Source of the DNA: JABMPU01 sp964457455
Lineage (GTDB): Bacteria; Cloacimonadota; Cloacimonadia; Cloacimonadales; TCS61
Assembly (NCBI GenBank): GCA_964457455.1
Contig: CAYWJN010000068.1
Coordinates: 1 to 14,756 of the forward strand
Reading direction: 5' to 3'
DNA: 14,756 bases
Under the pieces are notes generated by a model that ran no database searches, was not told the origin of the DNA, and saw only the letters and a program-made list of their open reading frames with translations. Both the position numbers and the translations under genes were made by a program. The first letter of the stretch is position 1, and every line of letters begins with the position of its first letter. Positions 1 through 7,320 of this stretch are shown here, in pieces.

Positions 1-1422
1 CTTTTCTACAAATTCTTCGGCTTTAAGGGTAACGATCGACAGTTTCTTCTCATTTTCCAAATCTCTTTTAATAGTATTTTTAGCATCCTCAAATTCCTTG
101 TAATGTTCTCCAATTTTGGAGGAAATTTCTGCTAACACAAAATCACCATTTTGCAGTTTTACAACTTCAGCAACTTTACCTATTTTATTTTTGAAGGCAA
201 ATTTTATCAAGCTCTCTTCACGACCAATTCCGCCAATATAGTTAGCATCTTCTGCAAATTCTTTTGTTTCCTCAACTTGATAAACAAAATCTTCAGCAGC
301 TTTTTCCAATCCTTTTTCAATTGCTTTCTCATATAAATCTGCTGCTTTGATCTCAATATTCTCTTTCGTTTCATCAGAGGTTTCTACTTTCAGAAGAATA
401 TGAGCTGCTCGAATTTCATCTTCCCCGCTCTCTGTTTTTCGTTTATCTATCACTGTGATAATATGCCATCCGAATTGAGTTAAAACAGGTTCGGAAATTC
501 CTCCTACATTAGTTGCGAAAGCAACATCTTCAAATTCTCCTACCATTCTTCCACGTGTAAAATATCCCAAATCTCCACCTTTAGGTGCGGAAGGTCCTTC
601 GGAAAATTCCTGTGCAACTGCAGCAAAATCTTCACCGGAAGTTACTTTCTTATACAAAGAATCGATTTTAGCTTTTTTAAGATTGTTATCAGAATCACTC
701 GGTTGAATCACCATTTTCACAAATTTGTATTTGCAGGCAGGAGCAAGTTTGAATTCCTCCTTATTGTCTTCATAATATTGTTCTATGTCTTCCTCGGTTA
801 CTTCAAATTCCTTTATTTTTTTGGGATCGAAGAATATGATTTTTGCATCAGCTTGATTGTTTTTCATAAAATAATCTTCTTCAACTTCCTGCTCTGTTAC
901 CTGCACTTCAGATTTGATTTCCTCAAAAAGAAGTTCTCGTGGCAAAGCAGATCTGATCCTCATTTCATACCAAGCAGCAAAGTTCTCGTTTTGTAATAGA
1001 ACTTCATTATATTTTTGATAATCAAACAGGCTATCGGTTTGGAAATCTGGGATTGCTTTGATATCATCGTATGGATCTTGTAATCTCTGGATTATATCCT
1101 CGTCTGTCAACTTAATACGATATCTTTTAATTTCTTTATTGATAAGAATCTCATCAACTAACTGATTCCAGGTTTGGTCATTTATCTCTTTCGCAACTTT
1201 GTCATCGATTTCTTCTTCCGGATTTTGCTGAACCCGAGCTGCATAAGCATTCTTTAAATATTGGCTATATTCACTATAATGGATTTTCTTTCCTGCAATT
1301 TTTCCAACATAAGGTTTTGGATTAAAAATGCTGGTGATTCCACCAAGAGCCATCATCGCGATAAACACAAAAGCTACGATATAAATGACTATTTTAGCAT
1401 TTTTTCTCATTCCTTCAAACAT
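1..1422 (-). CDS. ppiD: PpiD/SurA-type peptidyl-prolyl isomerase (partial, C-terminus off window)
   Basis: Seen: an uninterrupted minus-strand frame of 474 codons, open at the window edge. It starts MFEGMRKNAKIVIYIVAFVF, with one hydrophobic membrane segment at about residues 9-30, then a SurA-N-like helical region (about 35-220). A PPIC rotamase (parvulin) domain follows at about 225-326, with the family signatures PKGGDLGYF and FGWHIITV. A second, degenerate rotamase-like segment begins with IRAAHILLKV at about residue 338. The start is set by GGAGGG six bases upstream of the ATG. Family knowledge: PpiD proteins are anchored in the inner membrane by one N-terminal helix and assist folding of exported proteins at the Sec translocon exit. 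E. coli PpiD has about 620 residues, so roughly a quarter is probably missing here. It is divergent from rpsU and not part of that operon. SurA-like foldase is the alternative name, but the membrane anchor favours PpiD. Confidence 0.88.
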   Translation of the reverse strand, partial: MFEGMRKNAKIVIYIVAFVFIAMMALGGITSIFNPKPYVGKIAGKKIHYSEYSQYLKNAYAARVQQNPEEEIDDKVAKEINDQTWNQLVDEILINKEIKRYRIKLTDEDIIQRLQDPYDDIKAIPDFQTDSLFDYQKYNEVLLQNENFAAWYEMRIRSALPRELLFEEIKSEVQVTEQEVEEDYFMKNNQADAKIIFFDPKKIKEFEVTEEDIEQYYEDNKEEFKLAPACKYKFVKMVIQPSDSDNNLKKAKIDSLYKKVTSGEDFAAVAQEFSEGPSAPKGGDLGYFTRGRMVGEFEDVAFATNVGGISEPVLTQFGWHIITVIDKRKTESGEDEIRAAHILLKVETSDETKENIEIKAADLYEKAIEKGLEKAAEDFVYQVEETKEFAEDANYIGGIGREESLIKFAFKNKIGKVAEVVKLQNGDFVLAEISSKIGEHYKEFEDAKNTIKRDLENEKKLSIVTLKAEEFVEK

Positions 1423-1532
1423 CAATTCCCTCCATGATTTATTATCTTATTCAAATTCGGTGCAATAACTTTAAAATGGTTATTTTATTCAAGTTTTTTC
1501 TGTTATTTTTTTAAAACGCAATTGTTCAACTG

Positions 1533-1663
1533 AACCTTGAAAAATGTTTACAATCAGAGGAACTCTCTCAAATAGACCTTTTCAATGGTTAGGTTGATAA
1601 TCTGGTATTTCAACCTTGAAAGGGCTAAGCAGGAAGCTTCTTTGAAAGAAGCCTTTTCAAGGT
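1533..1663. repeat. Two related stem-loops built from a shared AACCTTGAAAA arm
   Basis: Seen: the arm ACCTTGAAAR occurs four times in alternating orientation. The first pair is AACCTTGAAAA (1533-1543) against TTTTCAATGGTT (1579-1590), pairing with one bulged base. The second is ACCTTGAAAGGGC (1613-1625) against GCCTTTTCAAGGT (1651-1663), 13 pairs with one G-U. Inside the second lies a further hairpin, GCTTCTTT (1636-1643) with AAAGAAGC (1645-1652). There is no T-run after either, so they are not typical terminators. They look like REP-type palindromic intergenic repeats, or a structured leader between the divergent ppiD and rpsU genes. Confidence 0.55.
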
Positions 1664-1705
1664 CTGATAAATATTATTATGATTTGATTATTTTTTTCCG
1701 TGAAT

Positions 1706-1727
1706 ATTCGTGTAATTCGTGGATAAA
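1706..1727 (+). repeat. Dispersed repeat, copy 1 (ATTCGTGTAATTCGTGGATA)
   Basis: Seen: ATTCGTG(T)TAATTCGTGGATAAA is nearly identical here and at 5569-5591, differing by one T. Each copy also contains the direct repeat ATTCGTG/ATTCGTGG. Copy 1 lies about 100 bases before rpsU, copy 2 immediately before dnaG. Recurring short intergenic motifs of this kind are usually genome-wide repeats, but a shared regulatory site ahead of two informational genes is possible. Confidence 0.45.
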
Positions 1728-1767
1728 CTGTATATGAAAAACTATTTTAAAATCCAGATTTTCCAGC

Positions 1768-1794
1768 TTGACAATAAAAAGGACGATTTAAAGT
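1768..1794 (+). promoter_or_regulatory. Weak candidate promoter for rpsU
   Basis: Seen: a perfect TTGACA (1768-1773) followed after 15 bases by TAAAGT (1789-1794), a poor -10 with short spacing, about 30 bases before the rpsU start. No better pair was found in the same stretch. The call rests on the -35 box and position only. Confidence 0.25.
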
Positions 1795-1825
1795 TTGAAC
1801 TTCGTAAAAAAGGAGGTGAGATTTA

Positions 1826-2038
1826 GTGCCAAAAGTTATTTCAAGAGACGGTGAACCTTTTCAAGTATTACTTAGAAGATTTAAGAAATCTTGTGAAAAA
1901 GCATCTCTTCTTTCTGATGTAAAAAAGAACAAATTTTACGTTAAACCCAGCACAAAAAACAGAGATGCTTTAAAAGCTGCTAAAAGAAAAGCCTTAAAGC
2001 AATTAAGACGTAATTCAAGATTTAGAAAATCATATTAA
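1826..2038 (+). CDS. rpsU: 30S ribosomal protein bS21
   Basis: bS21 is a small basic protein of the 30S subunit platform, near the anti-Shine-Dalgarno end of 16S rRNA, and helps initiation on natural mRNAs. Seen: 70 residues, the normal bS21 length, starting MPKVISRDGEPFQVLLRRFK and ending with the basic tail RRNSRFRKSY. It starts at GTG, preceded at 1811-1819 by AGGAGGTGA, an almost complete complement of the 16S rRNA tail, with a six-base gap. No ATG start fits the family N-terminus. It is first gene of the block rpsU-yqeY-cvpA-mutS2-dnaG-rpoD. In enterobacteria rpsU heads the rpsU-dnaG-rpoD operon, and here the same three genes survive in order with three others inserted. The yqeY start follows after six bases, implying co-transcription. 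Confidence 0.96.
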   Translation: MPKVISRDGEPFQVLLRRFKKSCEKASLLSDVKKNKFYVKPSTKNRDALKAAKRKALKQLRRNSRFRKSY

Positions 2039-2044
2039 GAAAAA

Positions 2045-2485
2045 ATGATTAAGAAAATTACAGCAGATATTAAAGATGCTCTTCTTAAGAAAGAGAAGAA
2101 ACGTTTAAATGTTCTTCGCTATCTCAAATCTGCTCTCAAAAATAAAGAGATAGAATTGAGGAAAGAACTTTCTGAAGAAGAAAGCATGTCTGTTCTGCAA
2201 AGCCAGGTTAAGAGTCGTCAGCAAGCATTGGAATTATACATTCAAGGAGAACGACCGGAACTGGCTGAAATAGAAAAATATGAAATCGAAACAATAGAAT
2301 CGTATTTACCCGAACCTTTAACAGAAGCGGAAATGGAAATCGAAGTAGAAAAAATGCTCTCTGAACTCAATGCTGAATCTATGAAAGATATGGGTAAAAT
2401 AATGAAAGCTCTCAGCCAAAAACTTGGGAAAAGAGCAAATGGGAAAATTTTAAGCAACCTGGTTAGAACAAGATTATCAACATAA
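2045..2485 (+). CDS. yqeY: YqeY/GatB-tail family protein
   Basis: Seen: 146 residues, typical for YqeY. The N-terminal helical half starts MIKKITADIKDALLKKEKKR. The middle has the family signature ELYIQGERPELAEIEKYEIE and the ESYLPEPLTEAE turn. The C-terminal helical domain, resembling the tRNA-binding tail of GatB, has MGKIMKALSQKLGKRANGK and ends in LVRTRLST. Family knowledge: YqeY proteins resemble the GatB/GatE C-terminal domain and are often encoded beside rpsU. A tRNA-related role is suspected but the exact function is not settled. The gene begins six bases after rpsU with only a weak A-rich ribosome site, so translation may be coupled to rpsU. A terminator follows 37 bases downstream. 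Confidence 0.9.
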   Translation: MIKKITADIKDALLKKEKKRLNVLRYLKSALKNKEIELRKELSEEESMSVLQSQVKSRQQALELYIQGERPELAEIEKYEIETIESYLPEPLTEAEMEIEVEKMLSELNAESMKDMGKIMKALSQKLGKRANGKILSNLVRTRLST

Positions 2486-2522
2486 TTTTGGTGATTAATT
2501 ACAATTTTTAAAGAAATGAAAA

Positions 2523-2547
2523 GGGAGAAAATATCTCCCATTTTTTT
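2523..2547 (+). terminator. Intrinsic terminator after yqeY
   Basis: Seen: stem GGGAGA (2523-2528) and TCTCCC (2534-2539), loop of five bases, then ATTTTTTT. This splits the block into a short rpsU-yqeY unit and a downstream cvpA unit, or attenuates transcription into cvpA. The next start is only 44 bases away and no convincing promoter was seen in that gap, so partial readthrough is likely. Confidence 0.75.
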
Positions 2548-2590
2548 GTCTTTGCTGCTTTTCATTCATTTTTTTTAAGGAGGAACCAAT

Positions 2591-3121
2591 ATGAATTTAA
2601 TCGATGTAATATTAGGAATCTTCATTCTTGCATTTTTAATTAATGGTATTTTAAAGGGTTTTATTTCAAGTGTGGTTCATCTTTTGGGTTTAATTGTTGC
2701 TGTCTTTCTGATCGGAAAGATTGGCTATGATGTAAGAATCGCCCTGATGGAAAAGATCACTATCAGCGAAACTTTTGCTACGATTATTGCCTATATTCTC
2801 ATTTTTCTAGTGATAATGCTGATAGCAAAAATTGTCATAATTATCTTACATAAGATTGTAACGTTCTTAAATCTGAAATTCTTAGATCGAATTTTAGGTG
2901 CGCTTTTTGGAATCCTCAATGGTATTTTGATTTTAGCGATACTGCTGATAATTCTCGATATCTCTCCAATTTCTAAAATCGTTAACCGAGGCACTGAGAA
3001 TTCCAAAATTTCCTCATTCGTAAGAATTTTCACTGGAAAAGCTTATGAAAAAATTCCGAAACTCGAAGAAGGAAAAGATAAATTAGAAGAAATTATCGAA
3101 AAAGTAACTGAAAAGATATGA
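2591..3121 (+). CDS. cvpA: CvpA family membrane protein
   Basis: Seen: 176 residues. The N-terminus is MNLIDVILGIFILAFLINGI, followed by a GFISSVVHLLG turn typical of CvpA. Membrane segments lie at about 5-22, 27-48, 62-85 and 100-122, and a charged tail (about 130-176) ends in KLEEIIEKVTEKI. Family knowledge: CvpA proteins are four-helix inner-membrane proteins first linked to colicin V export and envelope stress; their molecular function is unknown. AAGGAGG at 2577-2583, seven bases from the ATG, fixes the start. Its stop overlaps the mutS2 start by four bases (ATGA), showing tight translational coupling. A CvpA-like gene close to mutS2 is also found in Firmicutes, so the pairing is a recurrent one. 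Confidence 0.88.
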   Translation: MNLIDVILGIFILAFLINGILKGFISSVVHLLGLIVAVFLIGKIGYDVRIALMEKITISETFATIIAYILIFLVIMLIAKIVIIILHKIVTFLNLKFLDRILGALFGILNGILILAILLIILDISPISKIVNRGTENSKISSFVRIFTGKAYEKIPKLEEGKDKLEEIIEKVTEKI

Positions 3122-5457
3122 AAGCTTTTCAACAACTCGAATACAATAAAATTAAAGATTTACTCTCTCAAGAATGTCATAATGAACTGGGAGGAGAAAT
3201 TGCAGAAAAACTACATCCTCTGAATGATAAGAAAGAAATTGAATATAATATTCAGTTAACTCAAGAAGTGCAGGAATTATTAAGAAACAAAATTTCTTAT
3301 AACCTGGAAAATATCTCAAATATCAGCGAACTGCTTCTCAACCTGAAACATCAAACTTTCAATTTTGAAGAATTCCGAAAAATCTATTTTAATCTTCGTG
3401 CTGCAAATATTTTTTCTGCAGATATAGAAAATTTTGAAGAACAGGATAATTTCAGGAAATTGATCAAAAAAATTGTTCCGCATCCTGAACTTGAAAAAAG
3501 ATTTCTACAGATTTTCGATTCCCTGGGTGAGATCAAAGATGATGCTTCTTCAACGCTTTTATCAATCAGAAAAAGGAAGAAATCTGTGCGTCTAAATATC
3601 GTTTCCAAACTGAATAAAAAAATGGAAGACTTTTCTTCCAATAATTTTCTGTTCGATAAAATAATTACTCAGCGTGATGATCGCTTTGTTATTCCCATTA
3701 AAGAGGGTTCTGTTTCTTTTGTTTCTGGAATTGTGCACGGTCGCTCTTCCAGCAAATCTTCGGTTTTTATGGAACCCAAAGAAGTCGTTGGAATGAACAA
3801 TGAATTAGATCTTTTGGGAAGCGAAGAAAAACAGGAAATCTTTCGAATCATGAAAGATTTTACAGAGTCTATTCAAACGTGCAAAGAGGACATTCTGGAA
3901 AACACGGAAATCCTCAAGATCACTGACTTTTTCTTCGCATCTGCCAGATTGGCAAACAAGTATAACTCTCAAAAACCTATCATTTTAGAAGAACCTTTTT
4001 TATGTTTAATCGAAGCTCGTCATCCGCTTCTGATCGAATCTTATCAGGACATCGAAAAAGTGATTCCATTTGATCTGGAATTAGGAAAGGACTTCAAACT
4101 TCTACTGATTTCCGGACCAAATACTGGCGGAAAAACTGTTACCTTAAAAACCGTGGGATTGCTCGTTATGATGGCACTTTCCGGCTTGCCGATTCCTGCA
4201 AAACCTGATAGTAAAATTGGAATTTTCAATAATATTTTTGCAGATATCGGAGATAATCAATCTTTAGAAAATGCGTTGAGTACTTTCTCATCTCACATCG
4301 AAAACATTAAAGAAATGATAAATTCAGGAGATTCCGGTTCTCTTGTTCTTATCGATGAAATCGGTGCTTCAACAGATCCGGAACAAGGTTCTGCTCTTGC
4401 TCAATCCATCCTTGAAAAATTAGTAAAAAAAGAAGTTCTGGGTGTGATCACAACGCATTATACTGCTCTGAAAGTTTTTGCAGAACAAAACCTTAGCTGC
4501 ATAAATGCTGCTATGCAGTTCGATCCCAAAAAGCATATTCCAACCTTTCAATTCAAGCTGGGTCTTCCGGGAAATAGCTTTGCCATTGAAGTTGCATCCA
4601 AACTGGGGATGGATAAAGATTTGATAGAAAGAGCAAAAAACCTTACCGGAAATCAAAGTGTAGAACTTACAGAAATCCTGAAAAAAATATCAAAAGAGAA
4701 AATAGAACTATCAAGACAAAATTATCAATTCCAATTGAAAACAAGTTTATTAAACAAAAAAATCTCTGAACATCAAAATAAAATCGATGAGCTGAAAAAA
4801 GAGGGTAAAGAATTGAAAAAGAAATCTCTTCAAGAAGCGAGAGAATTCTTAACTTCACTTCAAAAAGAGCTGAATTTTGAGATTGAAAACATCAAAAAAA
4901 CAGAAAGAAAAAATAGAAAAAGTCTCTTAGAAAACTCATTGAAAAAAGTAACAAAATTAAATAGAAATTTCGGTGCTGAAGAAAGCAATTTAACATTCGT
5001 AAAAGGAACTCCTCTTAAAGAACCGTTAATCGGTAAAACTGTGTGGATAAAAGATTTTGAGGCGATCGGTGAAATCGTGGGAATTTCTGAAGATATGATA
5101 AAGGTGGATGTGGGCGGTATTTTTTATACAACTCAATTAGAAAATCTTTTTTTGGCAAAAACAGCATCAAAAAGAAAAAAATCGAAAAGAATAAACGTTC
5201 CTCAAAAACAGATTAAAATGGAATTGAAAATTTTAGGATTCACTTTTGATGAAGCTCAACCTGTAATTGAATCTTTCATTGATGATGCTATTGTTGGAGG
5301 TCTGGGAAAAATCAGAATTGTGCATGGAAAAGGAACCGGTGCATTACGCAGCAAAGTAAGACAATTTCTGCGTCGAAACAAAAGAGTGGCTGAATTTTAT
5401 TCACCACCTCCGGAAGCAGGCGGAGATGGAGTTACTGTGGTTTCAATTAAAAATTAA
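3118..5457 (+). CDS. mutS2: MutS2, ABC-type ATPase with C-terminal Smr domain
   Basis: MutS2 is a MutS paralogue lacking the mismatch-recognition domain. In different bacteria it has been tied to suppressing recombination and, in Bacillus subtilis, to acting on collided ribosomes. Seen: 779 residues, normal length. In order: helical core/lever (about 1-285), ATPase with Walker A GPNTGGKT at 333-340 and Walker B LVLIDE ending at D413/E414 followed by GASTDPEQG, a long charged coiled coil (about 517-620), a KOW-like strand region (about 637-680), and an Smr domain (701-779) with HGKGTGALR from H736. Odd point: where most Smr domains have LDLR(G), this one reads LKILG (703-707), so the acidic and basic residues linked to nuclease activity are absent. 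The start overlaps cvpA, and its weak ribosome site suggests coupled translation. Confidence 0.95.
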   Translation: MKAFQQLEYNKIKDLLSQECHNELGGEIAEKLHPLNDKKEIEYNIQLTQEVQELLRNKISYNLENISNISELLLNLKHQTFNFEEFRKIYFNLRAANIFSADIENFEEQDNFRKLIKKIVPHPELEKRFLQIFDSLGEIKDDASSTLLSIRKRKKSVRLNIVSKLNKKMEDFSSNNFLFDKIITQRDDRFVIPIKEGSVSFVSGIVHGRSSSKSSVFMEPKEVVGMNNELDLLGSEEKQEIFRIMKDFTESIQTCKEDILENTEILKITDFFFASARLANKYNSQKPIILEEPFLCLIEARHPLLIESYQDIEKVIPFDLELGKDFKLLLISGPNTGGKTVTLKTVGLLVMMALSGLPIPAKPDSKIGIFNNIFADIGDNQSLENALSTFSSHIENIKEMINSGDSGSLVLIDEIGASTDPEQGSALAQSILEKLVKKEVLGVITTHYTALKVFAEQNLSCINAAMQFDPKKHIPTFQFKLGLPGNSFAIEVASKLGMDKDLIERAKNLTGNQSVELTEILKKISKEKIELSRQNYQFQLKTSLLNKKISEHQNKIDELKKEGKELKKKSLQEAREFLTSLQKELNFEIENIKKTERKNRKSLLENSLKKVTKLNRNFGAEESNLTFVKGTPLKEPLIGKTVWIKDFEAIGEIVGISEDMIKVDVGGIFYTTQLENLFLAKTASKRKKSKRINVPQKQIKMELKILGFTFDEAQPVIESFIDDAIVGGLGKIRIVHGKGTGALRSKVRQFLRRNKRVAEFYSPPPEAGGDGVTVVSIKN

Positions 5458-5498
5458 TAAATTAAAATGGAAAATTTAGATGAGTTCTAATGTTAAAC

Positions 5499-5538
5499 AA
5501 CTTAAGTCAAGTCTGCTAAAGCAAACTTAACTCAAGTT
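5499..5538 (-). repeat. 19-bp inverted repeat in the mutS2-dnaG gap
   Basis: Seen: arms 5499-5517 and 5520-5538 are separated by two bases. On the plus strand three of 19 pairs are A-C mismatches; read on the minus strand those same pairs become G-U wobbles, giving a fully paired 19-bp stem. No T-run follows on either side, so a terminator is not supported. It looks like a palindromic repeat inserted in reverse orientation, or a structure that works only in an antisense transcript. Confidence 0.5.
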
Positions 5539-5568
5539 TTCAAAAAAAAATGGAAATAGAAAATTTTA

Positions 5569-5591
5569 ATTCGTGTTAATTCGTGGATAAA
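5569..5591 (+). repeat. Dispersed repeat, copy 2 (before dnaG)
   Basis: Seen: the second copy of the motif at 1706-1727, here with one extra T (GTGTTAATT instead of GTGTAATT). It ends 10 bases before the dnaG ATG, so it would form the immediate 5' leader of dnaG and overlaps the place where a ribosome site would be expected. Confidence 0.45.
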
Positions 5592-5601
5592 AAAAGAGAA
5601 A

Positions 5602-7311
5602 ATGGAACAAACTCAAATCGATAGGATTTTAGAAAGCAATAATATTGTTGATGTGATCAGCAGTTACTTCCCTCTAAAAAAATCCGGAAGTAATTACAAA
5701 GCTCGCTGTCCATTTCATGATGAAAAAACTCCATCTTTTATGGTGAGTGAGAAGAAGCAGATTTTCAAATGTTTTGGCTGCGGAGTTGCTGGAAATGCTA
5801 TTACTTTTGTGCGTGATTATGAGAAAATTTCATTTCTGGAAGCAGTGAAGAAACTTGCTGCCAGAGTTGGAATCACACTTGCAGAGACAAAAACCTTTCA
5901 AAAAGATGAAAGCAAAAGAGATTTAATCTACAAAATTTATGAACTAACCTCGAAATTTTTTCAGGATAATTTGCAAAAACATGGAACTGTAGCAAAAGAA
6001 CATCTGCAAATAAGAGGATTTTCTTCAAATATAATTGAAAAGTTCGAAATCGGATATTCTCTGGATAGTTATGCAGGATTGAAGAACTTTCTGATCAAAA
6101 ATAATATTAACAATAAAATACTGGAAAAAACCGGTTTATTCTCGAAAAGAGACAATGAAATTTATGATATTTTCCGTAATCGTCTGATGTTTTCGATTCA
6201 TTCTATTACAGGCAAAGTAGTTGCTTTTGGAGGTAGAATTCTCCAGGATGACCAACCTGGCGGGAAATACATAAATTCTCCAACCACAGAAATTTATACA
6301 AAAGGGAACGAACTTTACGGTCTCTTTCTGACGAGATATGAAATTTCCAAAAAGGATTTTGTTCTTATTTCAGAGGGTTACATTGACTTTCTTCGGCTTT
6401 ATGAGAATGGTTTCACAAATTCGGTTGCTTCTCTTGGCACCTCATTAACGGATGCTCAAATCAGTCTTGTAAGCAGATATACCCAGAATTTTTATCTGGT
6501 TTATGATGGAGATGCAGCAGGTAGAAAAGCTGCAACCCGGGCAGCATCAAATGTTATCCAAAAAGGATTTAATGCCAGAATCATAACTCTACCTGAAAAA
6601 GAAGATCCGGGTAGCTACCTAGTAAATTATGATAAAGAGAAATTTCAAACAAGAATCGATGAAGCAAAAACAATTCCGACCTTCCTGCTTGACGATCAAT
6701 CTATGAATCTAAATAAAAGAGAAAAAATCAATCTGCTTGTGGAAGTACTCAATGAAATGGAAGATCCGATTTCACGGGAATTATTCGTTAAAGAAATTGC
6801 AGATGTCTTTACTATCTCTGAACAATCCATTTATTCTAAAATCAGGACTCGCAGTTTTCAAATACAAAGTACCGGGCAAAATATCAGTATTCCCAAATAT
6901 GAAGAAGAGAGAGATTTATTAAAAATCATTCTGAATGAGAAAAGTTATTATAAAAAAGTTGCCAAAGAGATAGAATCGGATTATTTTTTATCTAAAATCT
7001 ATAAGAATATTTATGAAAAAATATCTGAACATATTGAGGATATCACCCAGATATCGGGATTACTTGAAATTACAGAAGACGAAATCGAGAAAAATACGAT
7101 TGCTGAAATATTGATGGAAGATATTCCCAATATTTCTTATGAGGAAATAATCAAATCAATAAAACTCAGAAAATATCGAAAAAACCTGCAAGCCATAAAT
7201 GAGCAAATCGTGAATAACTCTCAGAACAAAGAACTTTTTTTGAAAAAAGCAGAACTCAAAAAGAAAATTATTAGTCTGGGAAAACAAGTAGTTAGAAAAA
7301 CCCTTTATTAA
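5602..7311 (+). CDS. dnaG: DNA primase
   Basis: DnaG makes the RNA primers for lagging-strand replication and for restart. Seen: 569 residues. The N-terminal CHC2 zinc-binding domain has C36, H39, C57 and C60 within CPFHDEKTPSF and FKCFGCG. The TOPRIM catalytic core has the acidic residue E258 in ISEGYID and the metal-binding YDGDAAG (D302, D304), preceded by GGRILQ and KYINSP motifs of the RNA-polymerase-like core. The C-terminal helical region (about 420-569), which in the family contacts the DnaB helicase, is divergent and lysine-rich, as usual. The ribosome site is weak (GAGA). The stop codon overlaps the AAGGAG of rpoD, so dnaG and rpoD are co-transcribed. A 144-base gap with two repeats separates it from mutS2. 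Confidence 0.96.
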   Translation: MEQTQIDRILESNNIVDVISSYFPLKKSGSNYKARCPFHDEKTPSFMVSEKKQIFKCFGCGVAGNAITFVRDYEKISFLEAVKKLAARVGITLAETKTFQKDESKRDLIYKIYELTSKFFQDNLQKHGTVAKEHLQIRGFSSNIIEKFEIGYSLDSYAGLKNFLIKNNINNKILEKTGLFSKRDNEIYDIFRNRLMFSIHSITGKVVAFGGRILQDDQPGGKYINSPTTEIYTKGNELYGLFLTRYEISKKDFVLISEGYIDFLRLYENGFTNSVASLGTSLTDAQISLVSRYTQNFYLVYDGDAAGRKAATRAASNVIQKGFNARIITLPEKEDPGSYLVNYDKEKFQTRIDEAKTIPTFLLDDQSMNLNKREKINLLVEVLNEMEDPISRELFVKEIADVFTISEQSIYSKIRTRSFQIQSTGQNISIPKYEEERDLLKIILNEKSYYKKVAKEIESDYFLSKIYKNIYEKISEHIEDITQISGLLEITEDEIEKNTIAEILMEDIPNISYEEIIKSIKLRKYRKNLQAINEQIVNNSQNKELFLKKAELKKKIISLGKQVVRKTLY

Positions 7312-7320
7312 GGAGAATAG

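Noticed and set aside
151..996. Two plus-strand frames opposite the PpiD gene
   Set aside because: Phenylalanine-rich shadows of the charged minus-strand protein, with no family resemblance or ribosome site.
2242..2565. 107-residue minus-strand frame across yqeY
   Set aside because: It overlaps yqeY almost entirely and runs through the terminator hairpin; serine/isoleucine-rich, no domain.
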